From NCBI GenBank assembly GCA_025330725.1, contig JAIWND010000009.1, positions 248,001 through 312,000 of the forward strand: a DNA stretch of 64,000 nucleotides. The letters run 5' to 3'. Positions 48,524 to 59,069 of this stretch are shown here, piece by piece (the stretch's first letter is position 1; every line of letters starts with the position of its first letter). The notes below the pieces were generated by a model, which was not told where the DNA came from, made no database searches, and worked only from the letters and a program-made list of their open reading frames with translations. Origin of the DNA: Chlamydoabsidia padenii (taxonomy: Eukaryota > Mucoromycota > Mucoromycetes > Mucorales > Cunninghamellaceae). Both the position numbers and the translations under genes were made by a program.

Positions 48524-49085
48524 GTCAATAACAAAAAAGTGAAGGTAAAAAGGAAAAGAAGGGAATAAAAAAAAAAAAAAGTTTTGCGAAATTCAATTTA
48601 TACATCGAAAATCCCAATTTACGGGGTCTGAATTCCCTGAGAGGAGAACTTCCAAGATTTCTTACCAGTAGCACGGCGAGACTGACACTTGCATAAAGTA
48701 TTAATAACTGTTATCTCACCAATCATAGCAATTCATTGATATAGTATGGATTGCAAAAAAAAAAAAAAAAAAAGTAGATAAGAGTATTTCCTAGTGATGG
48801 TAATGTCATACTGTCTACACATAATGGGCGATTACAGGTGATTATCAACTTGAATTTATAATTTGAAACGCCGCTTTGGAAAAGAAAAAGGGGGGCTCAC
48901 ACAGTTTTTTTGTCTCTCCTCTCTTTCTTTCTCTCTTTCTTTTTTCCAGTTTCCTTTTTCATAGTGTTATTTTTTATTATTATTATTATTATTATTATTT
49001 ATCACATACATATACACACATACATACTTAATATTCCTTCTCTCCTTTTCTTTGTAAATATACTACTTGCTTTTATATACATCTT
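48524..49085. promoter_or_regulatory. divergent promoter with two recurrent elements and (ATT)n
   Basis: ACGGGGTCTGAATT (48621-48634) lies ~98 bp from the exchanger start on the minus side. ATTTGAAACGCCGC (48861-48874) lies ~210 bp before the CTD phosphatase ATG. A CT-rich leader and an (ATT)n microsatellite (about 48974-49000) follow. No gene is seen between. Confidence 0.5.
48974..49000. repeat. (ATT)n microsatellite
   Basis: About nine ATT triplets in the leader of the CTD phosphatase gene. Confidence 0.85.
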
Positions 49086-50603
49086 ATGACGACCACCTAC
49101 ATTCAAGAAAAACCATCCAATCGATTTGCTTCCACGGGAAGTCAGCGCTTCAAACTCTTTGGCAAAGGAAGCAAGTAAAAAAGAAGAAGAAGAAGAAAAT
49201 GACTATCTTTTATACAACTATAGATCAATTACTAACCCTGATGGCACTTTTATACTATAGCAACTTTTGGTATATTCTCAAAACTGGGGTGGACGACATG
49301 CAAAACCTCAAAACGACGACGAACGACTGGTAGACGATTTTTATCCATACTGACCTGTTGCTCCTTTGCTGATAAAACATGCCAAGATACAAGTCGGTCT
49401 CAACCACATCCCCAAGATAAAACAACCCGTAGATCAAGCAGCCACCAAGCAACCCCCTCACAAACTCTCACCTACTCTACAGCCTCTATTGCATCCAAAC
49501 AAGGCAACAATTACAGTACCATTACCACCACCGACAATAAAGTGAACGGCACCAATGTGGACAGCGATACGGATACAGATACTAATAATGATGATAATAC
49601 AACTGATCAAAAGAACACTATGACTGCCTTGGTTGCCACTGTCGAAAAACGAAACGACGATAATCAAGTAGTACCGGCTGAACAAGAAAGGGACCCTATT
49701 GGCCAACAAACATTGCCACAAAAGGATGCATTTAAGCAAATGGAACAAGGTTTTGATGATAATGCTGATGATAATGATGGTGACGATGGTGAATTACAAG
49801 AAACAACTACACCTTCTCTTGATAGTGAACAGGTAAAAACATTTACTCTCTTCGTTAATCAACTTAAATTTGATTATTTAATAGGATCTCTGGCTACTTG
49901 CACCTGTTAGAGAACAAGACAAAGGTCGTAAATGTCTTGTTCTTGATTTGGATGAAACTCTTGTCCATAGCTCGTTTAAAGTATGTAAACTAATATTACA
50001 TTCAACGATAACAATAACATTGATCTATTTTTGTATTCCGTAGGTTACTCCTCAAGCAGACTTTGTGGTGCCTGTTGAAATCGATGGCTCTTTTCATAAT
50101 GTCTTTGTTTTAAAACGGCCCGGTGTGGATGCATTCATGAAACGAATGGGTGAATTGTATGAAATCGTTGTCTTTACTGCCAGTTTATCAAACGTAAGTA
50201 GGCAGTGAAGAGATTGATTTTTACTGAAACTGATCATTTTTTGGGGTTTTTGGGCTTTGGGGGTTAAAATACATAGTATGCCAATCCTGTATTAGACACA
50301 TTTGATATTCACAGAACAGTTCAACATCGATTATTCCGTGAATCCTGTTTCCATTACAAAGGTACCTATGTCAAGGATTTATCTCAATTGGGTCGTGAAC
50401 TTGGTCAAGTCATCATATTGGATAACTCACCTGCTAGTTATATCTTCCATACTGCTAATGCTGTCCCTGTATCCTCTTGGTTTAATGATCTCCACGACTC
50501 TGAACTACTCGACCTGATTCCCTTTTTGGAAGACTTGTCTACTGTGGACAACATCACTGATATTTTAGACAACACTATCCCTGGTCCTTTCTCCCACTTT
50601 TAG
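49086..50603 (+). CDS. SCP/Psr1-type CTD small phosphatase, membrane-anchored
   Basis: Mg2+-dependent HAD-type Ser/Thr phosphatase of the FCP/SCP class (yeast Psr1/Psr2, Nem1 relatives). Five exons join in frame: 49086-49174, 49334-49832, 49885-49980, 50044-50193 and 50277-50603 (386 residues). The catalytic motif is [14 protein letters not shown]; later motifs are [34 protein letters not shown] and [14 protein letters not shown]. The N-terminal ~200 residues are low complexity. The acceptor at 49332-49333 was chosen because it alone keeps the frame open; it yields [19 protein letters not shown], a hydrophobic patch with a Cys pair suited to palmitoylation, as in Psr1. The first intron (159 bp) is long for this window. 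Confidence 0.9.
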
Positions 50604-50820
50604 TTTACTAGTTGTATTATCACATATATCCTGCATTCCCTTTTTTTTTTGACTTCATTCTCAATAATAACAACTCATTTTATACATATACTTTGATCTT
50701 GTCACTACTGTTAGTTCTTGTTATATGTCTTATACAAAGTCTACTATCCCGAATTCCACACACAACATTATTATTTAATAAAGATGGTATACAAATATAA
50801 TATGGTTCATATTTATTTAA

Positions 50821-51569
50821 TCAGTCTAACATATATATTCTAGAAGCTACATCTTTAACTACCCAGTCCATGCCTTTTAATAAAGAGTCTCCTGTCACTG
50901 CACTGCAACTTTGTATAGCCCAATGATGACTTGTGATGTCGTCCAATGCTAATGCCTTGATAACATAACATGTATTAGTGATCAGCGATCTTGTTCCTTT
51001 ATTTGTATTTACCTGTTGTATTTCCTTATCAGACAGTGCCCCGGGAATATCTTGTTTATTGGCAAAAACAAGTAGAGTAGCTCCTGCCAATCGCTCTTCT
51101 TGAAGTAAGACAGATAGTTCTTGTCGACAATCATCCAACCGTAATCGATCTGCAGAGTCCACCACCCATACCAGGGCATCAGTTTGTTCAAAATAGTTCC
51201 GCCAATACGATCGAATTGACTTTTGTCCACCAACATCCCATATATTCAGTTTGTACCTTGATATACACATATATATATATAAGTTAGATACTATATCAAG
51301 TAACCCCACTTCCCTCTGATATACTTACATGTCGTGTTCCAAAGTCTTGATGTTGAAGCCCAAGGTAGGTGAGATGGTATCTATTGGTTCCCCGTTTATT
51401 CTTTTTAAGATTGTCGTTTTCCCTGCATTGTCGAGGCCTCTAGTACGATTAATATGTATTATATAAAAGTGAGTAGATATAGAATATTTCTTTCTTGTAC
51501 TTACAGCATCAGTATCCTCATTTCCTTTTCCTTTTGTCGATTCTTCTTCAAGATAGTGAGTAAGCCCAT
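50821..51569 (-). CDS. ARL2: ADP-ribosylation factor-like GTPase ARL2
   Basis: Small GTPase that works with tubulin cofactor D in microtubule biogenesis (yeast Cin4, S. pombe Alp41). Five exons run from the ATG at 51569 to TGA at 50821-50823; the product is about 185 residues. It starts [20 protein letters not shown], which is ARL2-specific, followed by P-loop [11 protein letters not shown], switch [37 protein letters not shown] and the SCSAVTG motif near the C-terminus. Gly2 is present, but ARL2 proteins are usually not myristoylated. ARL3 is the nearest alternative; the KEKEMR start favours ARL2. Confidence 0.95.
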
Positions 51570-51970
51570 GATGTATGATGTTGGATCAGAAAGAGAGTTG
51601 ACGGAACTCTACCGTGTTCTAGATGATAAAATTGGAAACCTGAAAGCGGCATTTGAAAAAGTTGACCACGTTTAAAAATCCTATCATGACATGAAAATGA
51701 CTAGTACTTAGAATCGCCTTCATGTAATCATTTTGATATTGCTTATAATGTTATCATATTGGAATGGTTTATGTTTATAAGTAAGGAAATCTATTGATCT
51801 ATTCTGAAGTGTGGTATCCATTTTGATCCATTCAATTGGCTCATATGCGGGCTTTTAAATTTTACGTCAAAGGGTTGAAAATGAGCGGATTTTTTTTTTT
51901 TTTTTTTCTCTTCTTCCTTTTACTCCATTCCAAATCACTCAACTCATTATTTAGCGGAATTCTCTTCATC
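51570..51970. promoter_or_regulatory. divergent promoter (ARL2 / DUF155 gene)
   Basis: ATGCGGGCTTTTAAAT at 51845-51860 is a variant of the recurrent element about 110 bp before the DUF155 ATG. A T-run (51891-51907) follows. Nothing comparable was seen close to the ARL2 start. Confidence 0.45.
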
Positions 51971-54269
51971 ATGAAACGAAGCTCAGCGGAAGAAGGGACA
52001 AGAAAGACAGGCAAATCTGTAACACAATCCAAAGCATCGGCCATCTCGAAACAAGTCTTGAAAAGCAACCCAATCCCTCAACAACTTGTCAACAAGAATA
52101 ATCCTAATGCGACCACTACCACCAACACCAGTGCTTCTCTCAAACCAAAAGCGCAACCACTCCGAAGCAGTAAAGTGTCACAAAAGTTGGTCCTCTTTCC
52201 ACAATCGTCTACTGAACCAGAATCTACCTTGGCTGTTTTACCGGAGGATCATGAACCCACGGAACCATACACTCACCCTTATGAAACGGCAGCTCATTTA
52301 CAACAACAACAGTTAGGCCGTGGTCTTCAACTTGGGTATATGAATAATGATGAAGAACTTGCACAAACTCCTTCAACTAATGATCCTGACTATTGGCGAC
52401 CTCATCCTGCTACTGGTGTTGCATTACCCACAGAGTGGACTTTTGGCTCTCGAACGGCGGCCGAACGTATGCCTAAGGACGAACGGGACTTTGCTCAACT
52501 TCCTCGTGTGGCGGCTTATTGCACAGGTGAAGGCTACAATCTTGCACGACTACGACCTTTTTTGCGGGAACACCATCATGTCAGTCCACGACAATACGAT
52601 GAAGCCTTGTATGCAGCTTATCATTTCCCTTTGATGACACTACGACCCGACAAGGACAACTTGTGGAATATCCGTGTGCGAAGTGCCTCACCTAGACCTC
52701 ATCGACAATTTAGCGATACAGATCTTCATCAAGGACAACACAGTAACACGAACAATACACCTCATTCACCATCAAAACAACAAGATCAACCTTTCACTTC
52801 TAATCCATCCATTTTATCACAACAAAGGCGGGAAAATGAAGAATCAGAAATGAATTTTGATGAAGATCATCTGGAACAAGAAGCGGCGCCGGTGGTCATT
52901 GGCTCTACTCCCACATTCTATCAACAACATGAACATCAACATATGCACCATTATCATCAAGACTTTGACGATGTTCAACAACAACAACAACAACAACAAC
53001 AACAGCAACAAGAATACCACTATCCAACAGATTCCGAACAACCACAACATCAACAACAATCGATGACTGGGGATGATCATACCGAAACGGGCACTAATGA
53101 TCATCAACAAGAGCAATCACTTGAAGATAATGAAACTCAACACCAACAAGACTATCAGCATCAAGATCAAGGTTATGATGAAGAACGCCAACGTCAACAT
53201 GAAGAAGAAAGTGACCAAGTGTATCATGATCATCACGACGAGAACCAACAACAACAGCAACAACAAGAACAACAATCCAAGGGCGAAGACACAATACAGC
53301 AACCTCCAAATCGTAAACCATTCACAGGTGGTGAAGTATTTATATTTGACTATGGTGTGGTGGTGTTTTGGAACTTTCGTCGGGCAGAAGAACTCTTGAT
53401 GCTTGAAGACTTGGCGGAATTTTCGGTGGGACCCTTCCGAGACAATCCTGATGAAGATCTCCAGATTGAAGAAATGCACTTTCAATACGACACTTCTCAA
53501 CTCAAACCAAGAATCTTTAATGATATGATCACTATGAAAACAGGGAATCATATGATCAAGCTCACTCTCTCTCATGGACTCTCTCAGAGTGCGGTATTGG
53601 CTAGGTATGAAGATATCATGGACAAGACAATCGAGGTAATTAAAGAATAAAAGGATAAAGTCAAAGGGGGGAGGTAACATGGTTATTAACGTCTTAGTCT
53701 CTTAGGATACCAAGCATTTGCCAAAGGAAATGGCTGAAACTGGTAGATTGGGGAAAACAAGAGCGGAAATTACAAAGATCAATGGACAACTATTCAATTT
53801 ACGTATGAATGTCAACTTGGTATCCAATGTTTTAGGTAAGACACAATGATTTAGTATTAGGCAACTTAATGATCTCTTTTTTTTTTTTTTATTAGATACG
53901 CCTGAAATATTTTGGTCGGAACCTGCCCTTCAACCAATGTATAATGCCATACGAGGTAAGTGGGTGAAAAAAGTACATGGATGGTGATCTCACATTTTAT
54001 TTATAGAATACTTGGAAATCCCTCAACGTGCCAAGATCTTGAATGATCGCTTGAGAGTCATTTCTGACTTACTCTCCATGTTGCGTGACCATTTGACAAA
54101 CTTTGGTGTGGAATATCAAACTCTAATCATCATTTATCTGATTATCATCGCTGTGATTGTTGCTTGTGTAAGTGATTCATTCTTGGGATGGAAAAATGCA
54201 TGATGGATTAATCTTTTTTTTGCGTAGTTTGAAATTGCTGTCAAGATCCTCCAGTCCATCAAACTTTAG
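51971..54269 (+). CDS. DUF155 membrane protein, Rmd1/Rmd8/Sif2 family
   Basis: Member of the RMND1/Rmd1/Sif2 family (DUF155); molecular function is poorly known. Five exons, 51971-53635, 53706-53835, 53896-53955, 54007-54167 and 54228-54269, encode 685 residues. The first ~150 residues are low complexity. RVAAYCTGEGYNLARLRPFL near residue 180 is the conserved N-terminal family block. A 200-residue Gln/His-rich insertion with several poly-Q runs (52979-53008, 53246-53275) separates it from GGEVFIFDYGVVVFWNFRRA, the DUF155 core. A helical region (LFNLRMNVNLVSNVLDTPEI) leads to one C-terminal membrane span, TLIIIYLIIIAVIVACFEIA. A longer open frame begins at 51836, but its extra residues are Phe-rich and unlike the family. 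Confidence 0.9.
52979..53008 (+). repeat. CAA/CAG trinucleotide repeat (poly-Q)
   Basis: Ten consecutive Gln codons, nearly all CAA, within the DUF155 gene; shorter runs occur near 53040-53060 and 53248-53275. Confidence 0.85.
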
Positions 54270-54419
54270 AACCCTACAAACATTAGCCTTGGTCATACCT
54301 AAGCTCTCCCTTCAACTTTTTTTTTTTTTAATATATACAATCTTTAAAATAAAAAGTATATCTTCTCTTTATAGAGAATTATGACTATAATATGCTGGCA
54401 TGAATGGTGTTATGTGCCA

Positions 54420-54452
<33 letters not shown>

Positions 54453-54609
54453 AAATGCGGGATTTGAACGGAATGATTCCATTCTGTAATTTTTAGCTCA
54501 ATGCGGGAATTGAATATTTGGTGTAAAAAGGCAATCCGTACTTTTGGGGGTTTCTCTTTTTCTTGTTTACTCTTTTTATAAAAAAAAACTATAATAACTC
54601 ACCATCATA
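54270..54609 (+). promoter_or_regulatory. promoter of the two-RRM gene with two recurrent elements
   Basis: After an A-run (54423-54450) come ATGCGGGATTTGAACG (54455-54470) and ATGCGGGAATTGAATA (54501-54516), two direct copies 46 bp apart, the second 94 bp before the ATG at 54610. Confidence 0.6.
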
Positions 54610-55453
54610 ATGTCCACTGCCCCCACCACTACTATTGAAACTGAAGACAACAAAGTAAGTAAAATATATCTCAGCTTTGGAAAAGACAGTATAAAACACT
54701 CGCTAATGTAGTTCTTTGTTGCTCATTCTATGTATTAGGTCTTTGTCGGTAATTTGTCATACTCCACTGACAAGGACACGCTCCACAAACACTTTGAATC
54801 TGCTGGTAATGTGTAAGTGACAAGGAAACTATTCATTAGTGCATAAATAAATTGCTGATACTTGTTTCGTAATGAATAGAACACACGCGGTAGTGATCAA
54901 ACGATCCAAGCATCGATCAGCAGGCTATGGTTTTGTCACCTTTGAAACAACCGAACAAGCAGAAAAGGCCGCAACCACTTTGGACAAGACCGAACTAGAT
55001 GGAAGAGAAATATCTGTTCAAATCGCTCGTGCAAAACAGGCCCCTAGCAAACAACAACAACAACAACGATCTTTGCCAACTCGTCGTCCTACCACCACAT
55101 CTACCACAAGAATCTTTGTCGCCAACTTGCCTTATGTAACAACAGATGATGAATTGGCGGATCTCTTCAAGGACTTTACTATTGATTCGGCTTCTATTGC
55201 TCGATTAAGAAAGTAAGTAATGGGCTTGGATTGGTTTCGTAACTAACTAACTCTCTCGTTTTTTATTTTTATTGGTAGTGGTCGCTCCAAGGGATACGGG
55301 TTTGTGGATGTGGCAAATGAAGTGGAACAACAGAAAATCATCAATGAATTCAAACCGGTGACATTGGCGGAACGTGAAGTATCTGTCAAGGTGGCCCTCG
55401 TACCTGTCGAAATCGATGCTGCTGTTGATCAAGTCAAACAAGATGAAGAATAG
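54610..55453 (+). CDS. RNA-binding protein with two RRM domains
   Basis: Small RNA-binding protein. Four exons, 54610-54654, 54739-54812, 54880-55212 and 55279-55453, encode 208 residues. RRM1 (about 16-93): RNP2 VFVGNL, RNP1 SAGYGFVTF. A Gln-rich linker with basic residues follows. RRM2 (about 115-190): RNP2 IFVANL, RNP1 SKGYGFVDV. The C-terminus is acidic. Both RNP cores have the aromatic residues that contact RNA. The domain pairing resembles fungal nucleolin-like or Rnp24/Nop-type proteins, but the exact orthologue cannot be set by eye. Confidence 0.92.
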
Positions 55454-56277
55454 ATAAATATAGTTGATGTGTTAATAGGATACTTGTATAAGTTAATAAT
55501 TAGTTTGTTTTATTTTGTCCTTTTTAACTAATAAAAAAAAAAACATTTGTATACTATATGTATGCTAATCTAGATCATATGTATAACTCTTTTTAGTGGG
55601 TATTGTGGATATGCTATGTATGTATTGATACTAATTTCAATCCATTTGCTTTCTACAGAGGGGTTTAATATTGAACTTGCCTCAGGGAAAACCCCGTTTA
55701 CTGGTAATATAAAAGAGTCAGCTAGTACTGTGATCAACCCCTTTTGTATACGGAAATGATAAAACTTACAACCGAAGTGCAGTGTGTGTGGGTTGTGATA
55801 ACTCCCCGAAAAAGATTAAGCATATAGGCATAGGAAAAGGAATGGACTGAGTTTACAAAAAAAAACTGGAATGGGCATAGAGAGAGCGGATTCGTACCAA
55901 GTGGCTAGCATTACTACATGAATTGTTTGATTGTATAACCGTTGCAGCCTGGCTGACCACATTGGCAGTGGCGGAAGGAGAGGATTCATCCAACCATATT
56001 GGAGGTGGAGGAAGGAGGGCGGAAAGAAGGCATAAAGAATGAAGGGGAAAAACTTGGCCATCAGTGTTGAGGAAATGATAGCGTGTGAAAATTGATGGTG
56101 AACCATCCATTTAAACAATGGATAAGAATGTCTCCAGGATAGGAGGTGGTCAGTGCTGGGGAAAGCATACGATTTTTAGGATTAAGTCTAGATGTAGTCA
56201 GTCAAATCAATAAAAAATAAGTAATACAAAGAGATGGGATCATTATTAGACGTCAAATGGTTATGGTATTTAGGTTA

Positions 56278-56850
56278 AAAGCCAAGCACCAAGTCCCTTG
56301 TGTCAATCTGTCCGAGCTTGCGATGACTTTTACCTACCATGAAACCCACTTCGTGTTCAAACCCCGCTTTACCTTGATTCCTTACTAAGATTTTTGGCAG
56401 AGCACTACCTGCTCCATTGTCAACAGATGCTAATGATTAAAGTGACCATGTAAACAATATGACATATTTCCAACATACTTTACCGCAAACGTTAAGCGCC
56501 AGTACCCTTGTGTTAGTCAGTCCAAGCTTGCAATGGGGCTTACCTGTCTTTTGCAAGAAAAAAGGACGAACACTTTTTTTTACAGACAGCAGCAAAAATC
56601 ATTTTCAACTCCCGCCAATCGCTAGTCAGAGTTGGAAGGAGCTTTTACCGCTCCATTGTCAACGGATGCTAATGATTAAAGTGGCCATGTGGACACTATG
56701 ACCCATTTCCAACATACTTTACCGCAAACTCAAGTATCAACGTCCTTTTGTTAGTATGCTTATGCTTGCAATGACTTTTACCCTTTCTTTGCGACGAAGA
56801 TTATTTTTTTCTAGACAAAATAAAGCTTTATTTTCAAGCGCCGTATATCA
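56278..56850. repeat. degenerate tandem repeat, ~2.5 units of ~210-240 bp
   Basis: Unit 1 (56278-56489), unit 2 (56490-56729) and partial unit 3 (56730-~56850). Units 1 and 2 share a ~79 bp block starting GCTCCATTGTCAACRGATGC (56411 and 56650) and ending CATACTTTACCGCAAAC. All three share the CTTGTGT/CTTTTGT-to-GCTTGCRATG segment near their starts (56294, 56506, 56746). Each also carries a TTCAA(A/C/G)-(C)CCGC-like element (56356-56367, 56604-56616, 56833-56843). No ORF runs through. Origin unknown. Confidence 0.75.
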
Positions 56851-57133
56851 AAATTCAGCAATTCCCGATTTGGGGACATGACCAGGAGGGGAACCATTGC
56901 CAGTTGAGACTTCGTTACTCGTTGTAGGCTCAGACACTGGCCCAAATTTATATACGCAGCCTCTCTCCACCCAGCTTCTCCCGTGCCCCCCCCCCCATTC
57001 CGTTTTTACTACTATTAGCACATTGGTGCGCAAAAATGCGGGGTTTGGATGTCAAAATCCGATTCTGCATGAAAATCCCCATTTGACAAATTTTCTTTCA
57101 CGGTCAGAGCTGGTCTATACAACGAACAATTCT

Positions 57134-57139
<6 letters not shown>

Positions 57140-57171
<32 letters not shown>
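57140..57171. repeat. poly(A) tract
   Basis: About 32 consecutive A residues in the gene-poor region; no retroelement body or target-site duplication was recognised next to it. Confidence 0.8.
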
Positions 57172-57175
<4 letters not shown>

Positions 57176-57609
57176 AAAATTTTTTCACCAAAATACGGTC
57201 TCCTACCATGGTCACCTATCTGTATGACCAATACTCACCCCCCTCGATGGCCTGAGCTCTACTTCCAACTCTCTACATACCTAACATTTTCCCCCACAGT
57301 TGGCCCCAATTCTACGTCCAACCTAAGCCCACAGTATATAGGCTATAAAATAATTTGTGACATAATCAAGTTCATAATACTGTAAGAATGGCGGTAGACG
57401 ATGATGTCGGTGTTTGCACTTTGATGAATCCTGCAAAAGTAACCATAACCTAACACCAGAAAATATTTCCATTTAACGGACAGCATGAATGAGGATAAAC
57501 CAACAAGTTAATGAAGATGAAGTTTATTTTATTATACTAAACATTAATAAAGAAGTAGCATTTTATTTATCCCCATATCCCAAAATATATCCTATAGCTA
57601 TGGCTATAA

Positions 57610-58798
57610 TCATACCGCCTTTCTATTCTGTAATTGCCCATATTGTTGTCTTGATGATAGCGATGATGTCGATGACATGATGTTATTATTGGTGTAGGTT
57701 CCATGGATGTTATGTAGAGGAGGTACTGGAGATGAAGAACGGTATGGTGGATATGGTTGTTGCATGATAGGTTGATCAAATGAGTGATGATTATCCATCG
57801 TCGTTGTTGTTGTTGGAATTGCTGACTGATCTTGTTTCACACCCAAGAATCCGAATAAAGTCTTGAGCAGGCCCTTCTTTTGTTGATTTGGAATAGCATC
57901 AGCAGCACTGGGATCTATTGTTACGTTTATCCCGAGTTAGTACATCCTGCCACTTTTTTTTCCCCTCCTCCAACTTACCACTGAGAGGCAGGGCATTATC
58001 GTTGGCGCTTAGACTGATAAAGTAGGTGAATGGAATAAGCCAAACACACACACCGAAGAATGAAGCAATATCCATAAAGGGTCGATAGTATTTCGTAAAG
58101 TACCTAAACCATAAAAAGTGATCCACAAACACCAGCACTGACATCCCAGAACAAATAGTTAGTATCTTTTATATGTATATATAAAGTGATCCAAACTTAC
58201 CGCAACTACCAATAAAAGGCAGACTGGTGAGTTGGATGAATGGGAAGGTCTTCAAGTTCATGCTGTATACACCATGACAAAATACCGAGAATAATAGTTG
58301 AAGAACTGGAAGACGATCAAAGATACAAAGTAGCAGGTGAATAGCTACAACAACCTATGTCAAAAAGTGATTCAAGTATATTTAGTATTTGGTCTATTCA
58401 TTAGCCCCAACCCCCTTCGTGAACTTACTGTTGTCATTGCCTTGATCACTTTTTTGGTATACACTGTGTATTCTTCCACCTATCATCATTACGACAAATG
58501 TCCAAAAGAGTAAGTAAGAATCAGGTTTATCATATAAAACAAAATGTCGCCTATTAGTCCTTACCAGTTCCGCCAGATAGTATAACCCGCATGCTATAAT
58601 ATATATATAAAAACAAAGACGTCAGTAACAAGAGTAACCACCACCGCTACCCCATCAGTTTAAAATATAAAAAAAAGTATTATCACTGGATCCTGTGTTA
58701 AAGACCACTTCAAAATTTAACTATTTACCTAGACTTAGTACACAAAAACAAAAGGCCAATCCAGTAGCACCATATGCCACAAGATGAAGGAATGTCAT
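57610..58798 (-). CDS. SVP26: TEX261/Svp26-family ER export adaptor
   Basis: Polytopic COPII cargo adaptor that helps Golgi glycosyltransferases leave the ER in yeast. About six exons run from ATG 58798 to TGA 57610-57612. The N-terminus is MTFLHLVAYGATGLAFCFCV, followed by ACGLYYLAELVEEYTVYTKK, the family signature. Next come KTFPFIQLTSLPFIGSC, VFVDHFLWFRYFTKYYRPF and FFGVCVWLIPFTYFISLSAN, giving four hydrophobic spans as expected. After the core the protein continues for ~95 polar residues (KKGLLKTLFGFLGVKQDQ, then a Ser/Thr/Pro/Gln-rich tail), longer than I expect for the family. GTAAGT-like donors separate all exons. Confidence 0.92.
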
Positions 58799-59069
58799 TT
58801 AGACAGGAAGTGAAGAAAGAAAAGAATAGCCAAAATGGACCTTTTTCTTTTTTTCCGCTCTGCGTCGGGATTTAAACTTACCACCCACTTCAGTCACTTT
58901 CAAGTCAACACTGCATATATTTTCATGTATATTTGGACAAAATGGTAAATTTTTATTGGAGTAAGATGATAAGTATAAGATATATGTAAAAACAAAGAAT
59001 GATAAACTACAAAGTAAAAGTTATAAAAACTAAAAAAAAATCTAATCTGTATATATATAGTATAACAAC
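58799..59069 (-). promoter_or_regulatory. promoter of TEX261-like gene and 3' flank of GOGAT
   Basis: GTCGGGATTTAAAC at 58864-58877 is a forward copy of the recurrent element, ~66 bp before the start at 58798. The rest is AT-rich 3' UTR sequence of the glutamate synthase gene. Confidence 0.5.

Larger units (their letters stand above)
55454..57609. other. gene-poor 2.1 kb intergenic region
   Basis: Largest non-coding stretch in the window, between the RRM gene (+) and the TEX261-like gene (-), so both flanks are 3' ends. AATAAAAAAAAAAAC near 55529 marks the RRM gene end. No open frame shows coding features or splice-supported continuity. It holds a degenerate tandem repeat (56278-56850), a C-run (56982-56995), an inverted pair of motif-like sequences at 57036-57061 and an A-run (57140-57171). 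Confidence 0.5.

Noticed and set aside
49242..49333. Alternative exon 2 of the CTD phosphatase starting at the ATAG at 49260
   Set aside because: That acceptor leads to a TAG stop at 49331-49333 in the required phase. The acceptor at 49333 keeps the frame open and gives a sensible Cys-containing anchor.
56340..56372. GTGTTCAAACCCCGC resembling a tRNA T-arm / B box
   Set aside because: No matching A box, anticodon stem or acceptor stem could be found around it; it is better explained as the recurrent element within the tandem repeat.
57036..57171. Retroelement 3' end suggested by the A run
   Set aside because: No reverse transcriptase, terminal repeat or target-site duplication was seen; A runs are common throughout this DNA.
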